Shown: positions 1 to 12,386, numbered from the stretch's first letter. The stretch is 64,000 nt of DNA from Balaenoptera acutorostrata (GCF_949987535.1 NC_080067.1:77525985-77589984), one strand, 5' to 3'. Made by a program: numbers and translations. Notes: generated from the sequence alone by a model not told the origin.

Positions 1-124
1 TGGGAGAGATCAGGTTAAGTGATCACCAAGAGCAGAAATAACTGAAAAGCAGCCATAAAAGGACTCTCCGCAGCCTAACAGCCAACTGGCAAGGAGTAGG
101 GGGTGAGTATCTGTGTACTTAATT
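1..124. other. Unique sequence
   Basis: No gene or repeat is recognised here before the L2 relic begins. Confidence 0.4.
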
Positions 125-349
125 CATTCAATTATTAGTTGAATAAACCTATAATACCTGGCACTCTGATTAGGATAAGCAAAACGAGGTCCCTGCCCTC
201 AAACTGCTGATAGGCTAGTGATGGAAATTAACTAACAAAAATAATCATCTCAGGAAGCCTGTGATAAGTGCTCAGGAAGGGAGGGGCAGTGCTGCGGGGA
301 CGGTGAGGGGACAGTGAGGAGAAGAGATGGCATTCAGCGGGGCCTCGTC
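125..349 (+). repeat. L2 LINE relic, left part
   Basis: The stretch resembles the 3' region of the old mammalian L2 LINE: a 'ggtccctgccctcaaactg' block, followed by a 'gataagtgctcaggaaggg' block. It is diverged and non-coding. The same L2 seems to resume at about 730, so the sequence between is a later insertion. Confidence 0.6.
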
Positions 350-729
350 TTAGCCTGCTCCAGCTGCCGTAACAAAATGCCACAATCTGGGTGGCTAAAC
401 CGCACTGATTTTCTCTCAGTTCTGGAGGCTGGAGTCCATGATCAAGGTGCCGGCAAATTCGGTTTCTGACGAGAGCTCTCGTCCCAGCTTGCAGATGCCC
501 CCTTCCCGCTGCGTCCTCACACGGCCTTCCATCTGTGCTCACGCAGAGACAGTGCTGTGCTGCTGCTGCCTCTTTGCTAAGGACAGCAATCCCGCCGGGC
601 CAGAGCCCCACCCTTAGGACCTCATTTAACCCTAATAAATCCCAAAGGCCCCATCTCCAAATACCAGCACCCCGGAAGCTAAGCTTCAACATAGGAATTT
701 CGGGGGGATACAATCCAGTCCATAATAGG
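350..729 (+). repeat. Ancient interspersed repeat inserted in L2
   Basis: This matches a common mammalian interspersed repeat: it opens with 'ctgccgtaacaaaatgccac', continues with 'ttctggaggctggagtcca' and 'gatcaaggtgccggcaaatt', and closes with 'ggggggatacaatccagtcc'. The family name could not be assigned by eye. It interrupts an L2, so it is younger than that L2. Confidence 0.55.
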
Positions 730-1080
730 CTTTGAAAGACACATATGAACCAGAGTCTGTCTGTGTGGGAAATGGCATTACAGAAAAGCAAAGGCAGAGA
801 CATGAGAGCCTGGAAGACTTCTGGAGAGAGCAGAAAGCAAGCCAGTTTGGCTGGAGTAAAGGATATGTGAGGGGCGCAGGGAGAGATGAGGCCGGAAAGG
901 CAGTCTGGGGGCACGTTATGGAGGATTCCAGTGCCACATCTCGGCAGGGAACCAGGGAAGTTACTGATCATAAGACTGACAGGATCAGGCCTGCAGACTG
1001 CATGGCTCTCCCAATCCAGGCTGGGGAGGGGGACAGTTAAAAGGCAGCTGCAGTAGGCAAGACGAGAGGTCTCTGCTTTG
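730..1080 (+). repeat. L2 LINE relic, right part
   Basis: Blocks such as 'gtttggctggagtaaagg' and 'gagatgaggccggaaaggca' followed by a 'cacgttatggagg' block follow the order of the L2 3' region. They continue the L2 that stops at about 349. The match is convincing to about 935 and fades after that. Confidence 0.5.
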
Positions 1081-2530
1081 AAGCAGAGGCTCTACTTTAA
1101 AGCCATGGCTCAGAATGGTGTGCTGCTGCGGACATGTGAGCTCGAGCTTTTCTGAGACTGGCCGACTGGAGCCCACCCAGGGTGGTGGGGAGCAAAGCTG
1201 AGGTCCCTATACCCGGGGCTGCGTACCCCAAACTCCCCTCTGGGCAGCAAGAAACCGCACAAGTCCCTTGACAGAAACACTTCTCTTCTCTCAAGCTGCC
1301 CAGTGGGGAGCCCTGGCACAGCATGGCATGGCACGGCCAGCTAGGAGGCAGGGCCACGCACAGCTACCTGTGGCCACAAAGGGCTGGGCTCCAAAGGGAG
1401 CATTCCAAAGGGAAGTAAAAAGTGGGGGCTCTCTCCAGTTAGGCTGAACTCAAGTGCTTCTCACCTGATCAAACCTCCCTGTGCCCTTCCGGGCTGACTC
1501 TGGAGATAGGGAAACTGCAAGAACAGGACCAGAGCTGCCCGAGCCACCCACTGCCCTGCCCTCCACGGGGCCCACTGGTGGAAGGAAGGAAGAGGGGCCT
1601 CCAGAGGTTCCAGGGAGCTAGACATACCCTGTGAGCCACGGGCGGTAGTCCTGACAGCACAGATAAGACCCTGTGGTTTCCTGGTGAGGCTAGGAAGCCG
1701 GCGTCTCTCACAGGGTGCCAGTCACACATGGTCTGCCTCGCTGTGGCCCCTGAGTCCACTTGCTCATCTGCAGAGCAAGGGGCTAGGCCTAGGTGGTCCC
1801 TCAGACCCCTGCGGGTTCTAACCCTACGACCACCATCACAGCACACACACCATGGAGGCAGCCGGCCTAGGCGGCTCCTGACGCCAAACAACATTCTGAG
1901 TTTCATGAGACCTGGCAGAAGAACATCTCCCAGGGCGCCCTCAATATGCGCCTAAAAACTGGCATGAAACTGTACTGTATTAACTGGATCCTATTTTCTC
2001 AATGATTAAAAGCATCATTTCAAAGCTCTTTCATTTTCCTGTCTGGTTTTCAAATGTACAGTCAGCTTCCTATTTCTCCCAATTACCTTCCCCCACCGTC
2101 CCTGCTACAGCAGTCAAACAACTCAGGCTAAAGGGAATCATATTTTAAAGGATGCAGGAACTGCCCCTCCCCACTCAGCACCTGCTTGCCATCCACGGGG
2201 GGCACCAGCTCCCGCCACAGAGCCATTCTTATTGCCTATCAGAGGCCACGACCACCCTTCCCTGAAGGAAAGGAACCAGGTGTCACTCCCGGGGTGTCTA
2301 CCACAGGTGGCGAGTAGATCACAGAACCTGTGTCAGCAGGGATGCTGTTGACACAGCCTTTGGCTTTCTCACTTTGCAGGGGGCAGAGTCACCTACCTTG
2401 GCAGAAAGACAGGAAACCCATGGCACAAAGAGGACCCAAGTCACATGGATGCTGCTCTGGTGATCCTTTTTTTTTTAAATGCAGAATGTGGATGATCCCA
2501 TCCGTCAGCTTCTTAAAAACCAAGTCTCAG
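1081..2530. other. Unique sequence with a possible MIR3-like patch
   Basis: No exon or gene is recognised. Around 1,730-1,830 the order 'tcatctgcag', 'aggtggtccctcagacccct', 'gggttctaac' weakly resembles the 3' end of an old MIR3/L3-type repeat. A short T run lies at 2,467. Open frames here have no recognisable motif. Confidence 0.3.
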
Positions 2531-2873
2531 GTCTTCCCCGGTGGTGCAGTTGTTAACAATCCGCCTGCCAATGCAGGGGACACGGGTTCAATACCTGGTC
2601 TGGGAAGATCCCACGTGCCGCGGAGCAACTAAGCCCGTGAGCCACAGCTACTGAGCCTGCGCTCTTGAAGCCCGCAAGCCACAACTACTGAGCCCACGTG
2701 CCACAACTACTGAAGCCCGTGCGCCTAGAGCCCATGCTCCGCAACAAGAGAAGCCTGCGCACCGCAACGAAGAGTAGCCCCCGCTCACCGCAACTACAGA
2801 AAGCTCGTGTGCGGCAACAAAGACCCAACACAGCCAAAAATAAATAAAATAAAATAAATTAATTAAAAAAAAA
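2531..2873 (+). mobile_element. CHR-type tRNA-derived SINE (copy A)
   Basis: The head begins 'gtcttccccggtggtgcag', a diverged form of the family start, with a B-box-like 'ggttcaatacc'. The body has repeated 'cacaactactgagcc' units, then 'cagccaaaaataaataaa' and an A-rich tail. A target-site duplication is visible: 'aaaaaccaagtctcag' ends at 2,530 and 'aaaacaccaagtctcag' ends at 2,896. Body divergence suggests an older copy than those at 16.7 and 27.6 kb. Confidence 0.92.
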
Positions 2874-2997
2874 TGCTTTAAAACACCAAGTCTCAGAGCA
2901 GCCAGGAAACAGCCTTGCCACTGGCAGTCAGGAAAAGCTCATTCTCCCTACCCCATTTCTGTCTCAAGTCCCCGGCCCTTCAAAAAAGGATAAGCCG

Positions 2998-3330
2998 GGC
3001 TTCCCTGGTGGTGCAGCAGTTGAGAATCTGCCTGCCAATGCAGGGGACACGGGTTCGAACCCTGGTCTGGGAAGATCCCACATGCCGCGGAGCAACTAGG
3101 CCCGTGAGCCACAACTACTGAGCCTGCGCGTCTGGAGCCTGTGCTCTGCAACAAGAGAGGCCGCGATAGTGAGAGGCCCGCGCGCCGCGATGAAGAGTGG
3201 CCCCCGCTCACCGCAACTAGAGAAAGACCTCGCACAGAAATGAAGACCCAGCACAGCCAAAAATAAATTAATTAATTAATAAATTTTAAAAAAAAAAGAC
3301 ACTTCAACTAATTTGGAAAAAAAAAAAAAA
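2998..3330 (+). mobile_element. CHR-type SINE (copy B)
   Basis: The canonical 'gggcttccctggtggtgcag' start, the B box 'ggttcgaaccc' and the AAATA-type tail are all present. The target-site duplication 'aaaaaaggataagcc' flanks it (2,983-2,997 and about 3,331-3,345). The tail includes extra non-A sequence ('cacttcaactaatttgg') before a final A run, so the insertion seems to carry a short piece from its source locus. The middle ('gaggccgcgatag', 'gatgaagagtggcccccg') links it to the younger lineage of copies C and E. Confidence 0.93.
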
Positions 3331-3399
3331 AAAAAGGATAAGCCTTTCACCTATGAGGGGCTGAGAAGAAGGATCCTGGACTGAGGACCTCCATGGACC

Positions 3400-3612
3400 C
3401 AGTCCAAGGACTTGCCTGGACCCTCTTGCTCTAGGCACCCCATTCTTCATCCTCTTAGGACTTTTGTACCATTTGCAATTACACATTTAATTGTTTACTT
3501 ATTTAGGGTCGGCCTCTCCAGGGAGGCTGTAGGCTCCATGAGTATTTATAATGTTAGCACCGAGCACAGCACTTGACATATTCAACAACTGCTGTTTTGA
3601 AAAAGAGGAAAC
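3400..3612 (+). repeat. L2 LINE 3' relic
   Basis: The order 'ggaggctgtaggctccatgag', 'gttagcaccgagcacagcac', 'catattcaacaactgctg' follows the terminal part of L2 ('gagctcc..gag', 'cagcac', 'caataaatatttg'). It is strongly diverged. Confidence 0.4.
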
Positions 3613-4114
3613 ACAAGATGTTCCCAGAACCAGACTCACTTGGGAGGGAGCTACCCACTTAAGAAGCTCAGTGTCTGGTAGAGGCGACTATAAAACAGTC
3701 ATTCCTCAGAGCCAGCAGGGCTGGGCCCTAAGGGTCACAGAGGTGGACAGCAAATTCTGCTGGGGAGGAAGGTCAGAGAAAGACACCCAGGAGGTAAGGC
3801 TCAACCCACCTTCTTAGAGGACAAGTGGCAAGACCTCACGGGAACAGGAGGGGCCTCAGGTTGACAGAGCACAAGGCAAAGCTGACCGACGGGAAAGGAA
3901 GCCGCCTGGAGCACTGGAGTAGGATCCTGGAGGCCTGCAGGCCAGTGTCGCTGGGCACTGGGCAGGGGATGACAATTTACCAACCAGAATGTAAGTATTT
4001 CAGATTTTTTACAGCCGGATGGTCATGCAGTATGCACTGACTGAGCCCGAGCCCTGTGGACAGGAACAGGGGGCAGAAGCCATCAAGATGTATGTATGAG
4101 GCATTTCATGATGC
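3613..4114. other. Unique sequence, possible further L2
   Basis: No gene is recognised. G-rich blocks at 3,720-3,960 loosely resemble internal L2 3' sequence, but not well enough to call. Confidence 0.25.
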
Positions 4115-4200
4115 ATGTAAGTTAAATCATCATGCTGCACACCTTAAACTTATACAGGGTTGTGTGTCAATTATATCTCAATAAAACTGGAAGAGAAAAA
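4115..4200 (+). repeat. Short L1 3' end
   Basis: 'caccttaaacttatacagg' followed by 'gtcaattatatctcaataaa' and 'actgg' is the typical terminal sequence of several mammalian L1 subfamilies, followed by an A-rich tail. Only the last 80-90 bases are present. Confidence 0.65.
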
Positions 4201-6569
4201 AAGAAAATTGTACATATAATTTTGCCTACTGCCAAACAAATAAAATCATTTAATATCTAAAAGTAGAGGTCAGGGTATAAGGGAGAACTGGTGAGACTTT
4301 GTGACAATCTAAGGGGGAAGGAGGAAGGAAGGGAATCTAAGATGAGTCCCTTGCTTCTGGCTCAGGCAACCTATCATTTGCCAGGATAAGAAACGGCAAA
4401 TCTGGGGAAAGGAAGACAATCAGTTCTGGGTTACATGTTGATTTTGCTGTACCTATGGGTATTCAGATGGTGATTTCCAGGGCCAGTGCTAACTGAGACT
4501 GTTTAAAACAGGTATCCAGTGGACATGGTGGTAAGAACATTACCAGTGCTCACCCACACCCTGTTCTCCTGGCTCCTCGCAGTTGGGTGGCCGTATGACT
4601 AGTACCTGGCTGATGGACCGTGAGCAGAGGTGATGGGTGTTACTTCTAAACAGTAACAGTGAAAGCCACTGCACCGCCCTATCTACTCTCCCTTTGCAAG
4701 CCTGTGTTCCAGGGGGGCGTGGCTACAGGATGGAAGTAGTCTGAATCCCTGGGTTGTTGCTTGAAAGGAAGTTGCCCTAGAGAGTGGCTACACCCAGAGT
4801 GAAATTTTCTTGGGAAAGAAACAAATATATATGAAGGCACTGAGATTTCATGGCGTGTTTGTTAGTGCAGCCCAGTCTAGCCTAGCCTTACTACTGCAAG
4901 AGTCATCAGTGTTCAGTGTACAGGCAGCAGCTGAGGTCAAGCCATGGACCAGGTAAGTGTGCACAATCTTTCATCTGCCCACACACCTGAAGAGAGAAGA
5001 GGCACCCCTGCCCTACTCTGGGGTACAGATCATAATCTTGGGTGGAAGGGGGCTATACAGACTGTCTAAATCCCCTCCAGGCAACTCTGATATTTGCGTT
5101 CATCCTCCACCCCCATGCTCTGAGAATAACTGGATGAAATGAGGAGAGAAGCAGATCTAGGGAATATGAATCCCAGTTCTGGGCCTCAGTCTCAACACAA
5201 CAATCCATGCTTGTGAACCATCAGTGTGCACCACCTCTCTAATATGCCAGTATAACTTGATTAATTTATCACGTCTATTAAGCTCCCTCAGCTTCCCCAG
5301 TCCCTCACATCTGGAGAAGCACTGACGTTGAGGAGGCTGGAGAAGTGGAGGAGAGTGACATTAGTTTGTATCTCCCAGGACAGCCTGCGTGCGCTACCTC
5401 CCTTTTGCCCAACTAGGGACTCAACACGCAAAAGGCAGAAGTCTGGGGCTGGAACTAACAATGTGAATAGCTCAGTAAGAAGATGCAAGTCACTGTTCCC
5501 ATAGCAACACTCCTGACCTCACAGAACACATGCCTACAGTGTCTGCTGAAAATGTGATTTTAGACGTAGGATATGGCCAATTACTCAGAACCAATGGGAA
5601 GGAACTCTCAAATCCCTCACAGCTGACATCCCCTCTCCAGCACATCAGTGACCACGTACCACATCCTCTCTCTGGGCCTTCACACTAGCACAACCAGCCA
5701 GGAGTCCCTGCTCGCGGCAGCTCTGCCCCTTCCTCAGGCTGGCGCAGGTGTCCTCCTGCCAAACTCCTCACCCTTGTATCCGTGCAGAAATACCTGCTCC
5801 CTGACAGTATTGGTCTACACAGTTCTACTGTCTGCTTGTGGTATTAATTAGGCATTCGTGTGTCTGTATGGTATGTGCTGTGTCTCACCCTCCTTTTATC
5901 CCCAGCCCAGGGAACAGGATCTGAAGGAGGCCCTCGACTGCAAGACGACCTCAAGTGCATGAATTCAGGACGCTCTCTTCAGACGTACTCTGTTAAATAT
6001 TTCCACCAAGGACTTGTTAGAAGGTAGAGAAGCAGACCCATGAGACTCAAGGTCAGGAAGCAGAGACAAAGAATGGTCATGTGACTCCAGTTTTTGATAT
6101 TTCACTGCTGACAGCTTTCAAGCCTCATGCCTCCTCTTCCCCTTCTGCCCCACACCTGGGCAAGCTGACAAGAAAGACTGGGGGCTCCCTCCTTTGATGC
6201 TGGTGGGATGTTCAAACCACACCAGCCCTGGCCTGTGCGGAACCCTCACCCCAACCGCACCGCACAACCACCATAAAAACCCCACGCCGGTCTCCTTTCC
6301 CTACTCTTGCAAGTCGTCTCAGACCAGTTTGGGAAGCCTGCCCTACTCTCCCCAGGAAGTCTCATTATGTGCTCTCAAATTTGGGGGGGTGGTTTATTCT
6401 GGTATACGCGGGTGGCCACAAAAAGGGGATACACAGGGATTTGTTGTGTCTGCAAGCACTGCATGTCCAGCAGGACGCAGCCATCAACTAAGAACTCCCG
6501 TGCAGCTCCGTCAACAGAGGCATACGAGAATACCGCCTTGCTCTGTCCTCCAGTTTGCATCTGTCCTCT
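4201..6569. other. Unique sequence
   Basis: No gene was recognised in this 2.4 kb. Between 4,560 and 4,890 the spacing of 'gttgggtggccgtatgacta', 'gaagttgccctagagagtgg' and 'ttagtgcagcccagtctagcc' looks like an old diverged interspersed repeat, but no family can be named. Open frames around 6,200-6,700 overlap a CR1/L3 relic at their right end and show no protein motif. Confidence 0.3.
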
Positions 6570-7030
6570 CACAGTGCCCACCTCTGAAGTACTGTGTTCC
6601 AATCTGGACCCCATATTTGAAGGGGGGCAGAGACCAACTGAAGCATCCCCAGAAGCAGGCATCTGGACCGTGAGCAGTATAGAAATACTTCCCTTGGGGA
6701 ACACGCAAGGAAACCGGGGCTGTTTCCCCTGATTGAAAGTTGCCTTTGATTTTCTAAAAGAAAGGAACTAGGCTTCTTCACCGAGGTCAAGAGTTGGTAT
6801 AAGCGTCAACATATAAAAGCAGGTTTGGGACAATGTAAAAAAGAACTTTCTAAAACCAAAACATGTCTGAAGATGAAAGAGGCTGCTTCTGGCGGCGGCA
6901 GTTCCCTGTCGTTAGGAGTCCAAGCAGGTTGTGCTGCACAACCTCATGCTTCAGGATGTCACGGGGGTAATTCAAGAACTGACGAAAGAATCAAACCTTC
7001 CAGTTTTTTCCAACCTTGAAATTCTCTGAC
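6570..7030 (+). repeat. L3/CR1 LINE relic
   Basis: The segment keeps the order of the CR1/L3 3' region: 'gtactgtgttccaatctgg', 'cccatatttgaagg', then 'aagaactttctaaaacc', 'gaaagaggctgcttctgg', 'agttccctgtcgttagga', 'gtccaagcagg' and the ending 'ttccaaccttgaaattctctg'. This is a very old LINE and is non-coding here. Confidence 0.7.
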
Positions 7031-7182
7031 CCAACGTAGCTACTCCCGTATCCCCATTAAAAACTGCAATGTTCAATAGTCTGACCAGAAAAAGGATAGG
7101 GAAGTTCAAGGACTGGTTTGTAGTCACGTCCTATTTAAACCAAACCTGAATCTCAGCCAAAGAATCAGTAAGCTAAAGAGAT

Positions 7183-7232
7183 ATGTGTGTGTGTGTCTGT
7201 GTATGTGCGTGCCCGCGCGCACGCACTCATGC
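7183..7232. repeat. TG/CG simple repeat
   Basis: An imperfect (TG)n run passes into alternating CG ('gcccgcgcgcacgcac'). Alternating purine-pyrimidine sequence of this kind can adopt Z-DNA. No function is implied. Confidence 0.85.
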
Positions 7233-9025
7233 AAATAGGTGGGGGGTGGGGAGAAATGGTGACGAGATACAAACTCCAGAGTGGATACTATCAGGTTACA
7301 AATGGGTAATCAATCCCAAGAAACAGAAACAAACTAGCCTGATACACCCAGAGGAAAGCAGTTTCTAAAGGGGAACTCAATTTCATCCTTCCTGGGAGCG
7401 AAACACTGAACGGTGATTTCCCAAATTTCACTCAGAGTAAGTAATAAAGATGTGGCACAAATTTTAAAGCAAGCCACGACTACCAAATGATTTCCTACGT
7501 GTGGCTTCTGCCCCGGGAAGCCCTGTGCGTGCTGTGTGACTGGTGTGCACCTCTAAGAGCGCTGTGCTCCCCACGCAGCATCCCGTTTCCCCTCCCTCCC
7601 ACTTTGTCTCCCTCACTCGTGGGCAGCCCCAGGCCAGGACAGAACAGGACGGGGGTGAAGGGGAGACACAGAGCTGCTGGTGAGCAGCACCAAGGAGAGA
7701 TGGGGCTCTGGGGTCCCCGGGAAAGCACTCTTGACCTTGCAGAGAAAGGAGGGGAGCACGGAGGGGAGGTAGACATGCAGCACCTCTGGGAGGGTTTGAC
7801 TCAGATGGGCAGATTCATTCCTATAACTCCAGATCCCCAGAGCTGCGCTGATGCTGGGGGAGGGGGTGGCACAGACAGTCCCTCAGTAACCAGAGAGGTC
7901 ACTTCCATCCTCGAGACCTGGCTGGTCAGGGCCAACAAGGAAGGAGTCTCAAAGGTCTGGGGATGATTTATTCCTCTGGCCCGCCTGGTCCTCAAAACTT
8001 ATTTCCTTTGGCTGATGCCTCCCCTGATTCCCAAGCCATTTCCTGTTGCTTTTCTCATTTCATCATTCCCTTTTGAACAATTTCCTGTTCCTTTTTCTTT
8101 CTATGGGGGCTGTATTCCTCTTCCTGGCTCTGTAGCCCTTGGAAACAAGCAAACAAACAGATAAGGGTCAGCCTCTGGGGACGGTCCCCGTGGACCCTCA
8201 CAGCCCCAGAGCATGACGTGGCCCCATCTGGCCAAGAGGACCAGGCGGCAGTGGTGGCCGGAGCAGCCAGCGCCACTGCAAACGCGACCAAGCTCACGGC
8301 CCCCCCCACCCCAGCTCCACACACACCAAAGGCAGATTAGAAAGGCATCCACCGCTCCTCCACCCCACAGTGGTGCATCTGCTCTCCAAGAGCGACAGCA
8401 GTACCGGCACCCCTTAGGAGAAACCACAAGAACTCTCCTGCTATCACAGGATTTTGTTCGTAAGAGGTTTTCAAAGACAAAGTAGTATAAGACCTTTAGC
8501 TGTAAAAAAAAAAAAAAAAAGCAAGTGACATGGTTCATCCCCGCTTGGCTAATGAGGGTTGACCACAAACCAAAATATAAAATGCCCAGTTGATTCCAAA
8601 GAATTAAGTTTAGACAAAAGACTTGGGGTGAAGGTTTCCCATGTGTCCGATGGGCAGTGAACAGAAATGGGCCAGGTGTTTAGAACTTAGAGTCCATTTT
8701 CTCTAATAAAAGACATAAAAGTGTTCATTTATTTCAGAAGTCAATGCTTGGTAGAGCTTTGCTTCCTCCTCTCTGATGAGGACACCTATATGAATGAAGA
8801 CAATTTCCCTCTTCGCACTGGCCACCAGGCTGAAGAGCTGCTTCTGCAGCTATGCACGTCTTTACATCTTTTTCTATGAGATCTAAGCTTTCATTTTCTA
8901 TATATTTACTCCCTGGCCCTGGATCTCTATTTGCCTTTATCTTTTTAACTTTGTTATTTTAGTGAGCACCTCAAATGCTCTGAGGAATAAGGCAAGGGAT
9001 TAAGTAAGAAGATGGTAATAGATAT
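7233..9025. other. Unique sequence
   Basis: No gene or clear repeat is recognised. There is a 16-17 base A run near 8,504 and a C-rich tract near 8,300. Long frames on both strands at 7.5-8.5 kb reflect GC-rich composition and have no recognisable domain. Confidence 0.3.
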
Positions 9026-9285
9026 CAACGATAATAGTACATTATCATTGTTTGTATGCTTACCATGTGCCAGATACTGTTTTAAAGTCTTCCTGTTATA
9101 TACACTCATTTGGTTGTCACAACAACCCTGGAGATAGGTATATTATTATTATCCTCCCTTCGCAAAGGAGGAAATCTGGGCCTGGAGTGGTTATGTGCCC
9201 ACAGGCAGTATCTGGCAAAGCTAGGGTTTGAACCAGTGAAGTTTTCCTCCACGGGCCATACCCTTACCCAATGTGCTATACATTG
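9026..9285 (-). repeat. MIR SINE
   Basis: Read on the plus strand, the order is 'cttaccatgtgccagatact', 'cacaacaaccctggagatag', 'gcaaaggaggaaatctgggc', 'gggtttgaaccagtg' and 'caatgtgctata'. This is the reverse complement of the MIR core and tRNA-like head. Most of the element is present. Confidence 0.8.
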
Positions 9286-9499
9286 GAAATATGAGGGGGA
9301 GGTGAATGAATTGTAATAATTAACTCACATACAATGATTAAGCTTTCAGGCTAAATTCTGAAGCTAGTTCCAAATGAGCTGCAGTATTTTTCTTCATGGC
9401 CCTGGTCCCCCAAGATCTCCAGTGAAATGAGCTACTACGCTTTCTGTCTCAAGGGACACCCCACTTCTCCAAGCCAATTCCAGACTGGTATGACTAAAA

Positions 9500-9575
9500 A
9501 CTGCCATATGCTGAGGTTCTGCCTTGTGCCAGACACTGTGAAGAGCACATTAATTAATTAATCCAAATCCCCTGA
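9500..9575 (-). repeat. MIR fragment
   Basis: 'ccttgtgccagacactgtga' followed by 'attaattaattaatcc' matches the 3' half of MIR in reverse. Confidence 0.5.
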
Positions 9576-9599
9576 TTCTTAGTCATCATGTTCCCAAAT

Positions 9600-9800
9600 A
9601 TTGTGCCAGCCACTAAACCAGGTATGTGCTCATGGGCAAGTCACCTAATCTCTCCGTGCTGGACTTTTTCACGTTTAAGATGGGAAGACTACAGTACCTA
9701 CTTTCTGATCGCACATGGTGGCTGTGTGGATTAGGGGTCAGCACCCATAAAGCACTTAGAGCAGTGGCTAGCATCTGGTAATCGCTCAGTTAACGTCAGC
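9600..9800 (+). repeat. MIR SINE fragment
   Basis: 'atgggcaagtcacctaatctc', 'aagatgggaagactacagtacc' and 'aaagcacttagagcagtggc' occur in MIR order on the plus strand. The tRNA-like head is mostly missing. Confidence 0.7.
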
Positions 9801-10355
9801 TCTTGCTGCGGCTGCTGCCGCTATCACCTGATGATGACAACTACATAAAGCAACCTGTTTATCTATCAAAGCAATAATAGTAGCTTTCACTCTACAAGGG
9901 ACTGGAACGCAGCGTCTTCATTCTAAAAGTTCTAAGTCTCAAATCGCTCTCCAGATAAATCAGTCAGCCCTGTATGCAAGTGGTCAAGCCTCAGGCCAGA
10001 GAGCCAGACCCACTAGATGAGCAGAGTGTGTCACTCCCAAGGCCAAAACTTGTAAACAGCCCTGCAGAGGAGAAAACATCCTGCTGGTGTTTCATTCTCC
10101 TTCCTCCTCCTGGAAACCTAGCAATAAGCCAAGGTCTGCCTTCACCACGAAGAGGTGAAGATAATATGAAAAGTCTTGGTGGAAGGAAGGAAATTTAAAA
10201 AAAGAACCAAAGACCTTACATTTTTCATCCCTTTATGTGAAATCTATTTTTTTTCCCTCCCAACAATAACAACTACCTCCCTATAGAAGATCAGAATTTA
10301 AACCATTAAGTTGGGGCTGCCAAAACAGCTCCCTAAACACAAAAAGCTTTACTGA
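9801..10355. other. Unique sequence
   Basis: Nothing is recognised here beyond a short GCTGCTGCCGCT-rich patch near 9,805 and A/T-rich stretches. Confidence 0.3.
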
Positions 10356-10620
10356 GAATTTCTAGTGTGCTTGGTGCTAAAGCATGTACTGAGGATAAAA
10401 GAACTTCCCAACCTAGAGAACAAGTAGAAAAAATTAACTATGTTACTAAAGCTTACATCATGTGTTCATTTACTTCATCTCCTTTATTTTCTATAAAACC
10501 CTGTGAGGTACATATGATCCTCCTCATTTACAAATCAAGAAACCGAGGCTCAGGCATGGTAAATAAATGAAGACGTTCACACAACCAGAGGGCAGCAAAG
10601 CTAGGCTGAGGTTCAGGTTT
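10356..10620 (-). repeat. MIR SINE relic
   Basis: 'ctagtgtgcttggtgctaaa', 'aaaaccctgtgaggtacatat', 'cctcatttacaaatcaagaa' and 'accgaggctcaggcatgg' match the reverse of MIR. About 70 bases of unrelated or diverged sequence separate the first block from the rest. Confidence 0.65.
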
Positions 10621-12109
10621 GGGAACTCTAAACTCATCACTCTGTTCCCCCTACTGTCTGCCTCCCACTGAACTCTTGGATTCCGACTGGGATTGGCCTG
10701 CTCTGGGGCTCTCTGAGAAACCAGTTTCAGCTGTTGCAGCCACAGAAGAAGGTCAAGTCATTTCCAGGAATCCAGAGGACTCAAGCCTCTCCACACGGGG
10801 ATCAGGACTCCGCTGTGTTTGTGAACAAGAAGGAAGTGAAATTGCCCAGATCCCAATTGTTACCTCAGTCCACAGGACAGGGGTAATTTGGAAGCAACTC
10901 AGATTCCAGCTCTCAAAACCCCAAGAGCTGAAGGGAACTAGTGTGAGGGTTGAATAGCCAGAAAAAGGTTGAAGGCCTGAGACTTCCCAGAGTCAAAGAG
11001 TTCCGTGACCCACTTGGTGGACCTAGGTCATCTGTGAGGCATCTCATTTTAAGAGAGAAGCACCATCCTACATTCTGGAATAAAAATCCTCTGTTAGAAG
11101 ACAGGCTGAGTTTATCATCTAGAGAGGGGGAGAAGGAAAAAAACAAAGATAAAAATTAATGGCCTACTTTGTGCAACACTTCCTGGCATCTATAAATGCA
11201 TTTAATCTTCATGATGGCCCCGTGAGGTCCACCAGAGACAGTCAGAACAAGATACACAGATGAGCCCTGCACCGAGGCCACCTATGGAGAACCCCATCTT
11301 TTATTAACAGTGAGTTAATTCAGTGCAAAGGAACAAAGGACAAGCTTGATGATTGCTTCATTCCTACAATGACACTACACGAATTTTTCAGATAACACCT
11401 TCCAAAAAATGCTAGGTGTAGAATGCAGACCGGTTGTTAGCACAGCGTGTGGAACCCTCCACACTTCAGCTGATTTCCTTTCGTATTTCAAACTGTCAAA
11501 TGCCATTTGATCATAACAAGGGGCTAACAGAACAGCATCCATCTTCCCTGTCTTTGCCTTTATATTGAAAACAAGATTGAAATCCCAGCTCCCCTCAGTG
11601 GCTATCACCATATCCCCAGACCAGCTTAAAAGAAATGGCCTCCTAATTCTGGAAGTTTAACAAAATCCTCGATCTTGGATTGAGTGTCGTGTGCAGCGTG
11701 TGTACACGGCCCACCAAGCTGAGGTGTCAGGTGCAGCCACTGGCCCTGTGGACTCTGTCTGAAGTGTCGGGTGTGAGGCCTCTGCTTGAGGCACCCTTTG
11801 AGCAAGTGACACCAGACTAAGCACAAAGGAAAAGAGAAGGGGAAAAAAGATTTCCCTGCTCTGCACTTTCACGAGTTGGATCATACGATACGTGGACTTT
11901 TGTGAGCGGGTCTTCCATTTAGCATAAGGTCTTTCAAGGTGAAAACTTCTCTCTCAAGGGGACTTCCACAGAATCTCTCCACCATCCCAGTGCACCCCAC
12001 CCACCCATCCCTACCCCTCCATTGGTGGGGACCCTGAGTAAATGTGTCTTTTCCCTCTGGAGCCTCCAAGCTGGGAAGAGCTGAGGAACCACTGGTTCAA
12101 GGGAAGCAA
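10621..12109. other. Unique sequence with a weak MIR trace
   Basis: No gene is recognised. At 11,160-11,265 the order 'cctactttgtgcaacacttc', 'gcatttaatcttcatgatgg', 'cccgtgaggt' and 'cagatgag' is a weak reverse MIR. The sequence just left of the L1 ('gaggaaccactgg', about 12,083) could be the edge of an old MER5-type element. Confidence 0.3.
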
Positions 12110-12386
12110 TCACAGCTTGCGGGAACTTGGTTCCCAGGCCAGAGGTCAGGCCCAAGCTCCTCTGGTAGGAGCTCCGAGTCCAAACTGCTGGACTAACACA
12201 CAACCGTGGAACCCAGGGAATAATATTAATCGGAGTGAGGCCTCCCAGAGGTCCTCCTCTCAGCACCAAGACCCGGCTCTATCCAACTGCCTGCAAACTC
12301 CAGTGCTGGACGTCTCAGGCCAAGCAACCAGTAAGACAGGAATACAGCACTATCCATCAAAAAAAAAAAAGAAACACAAAAAAAAT

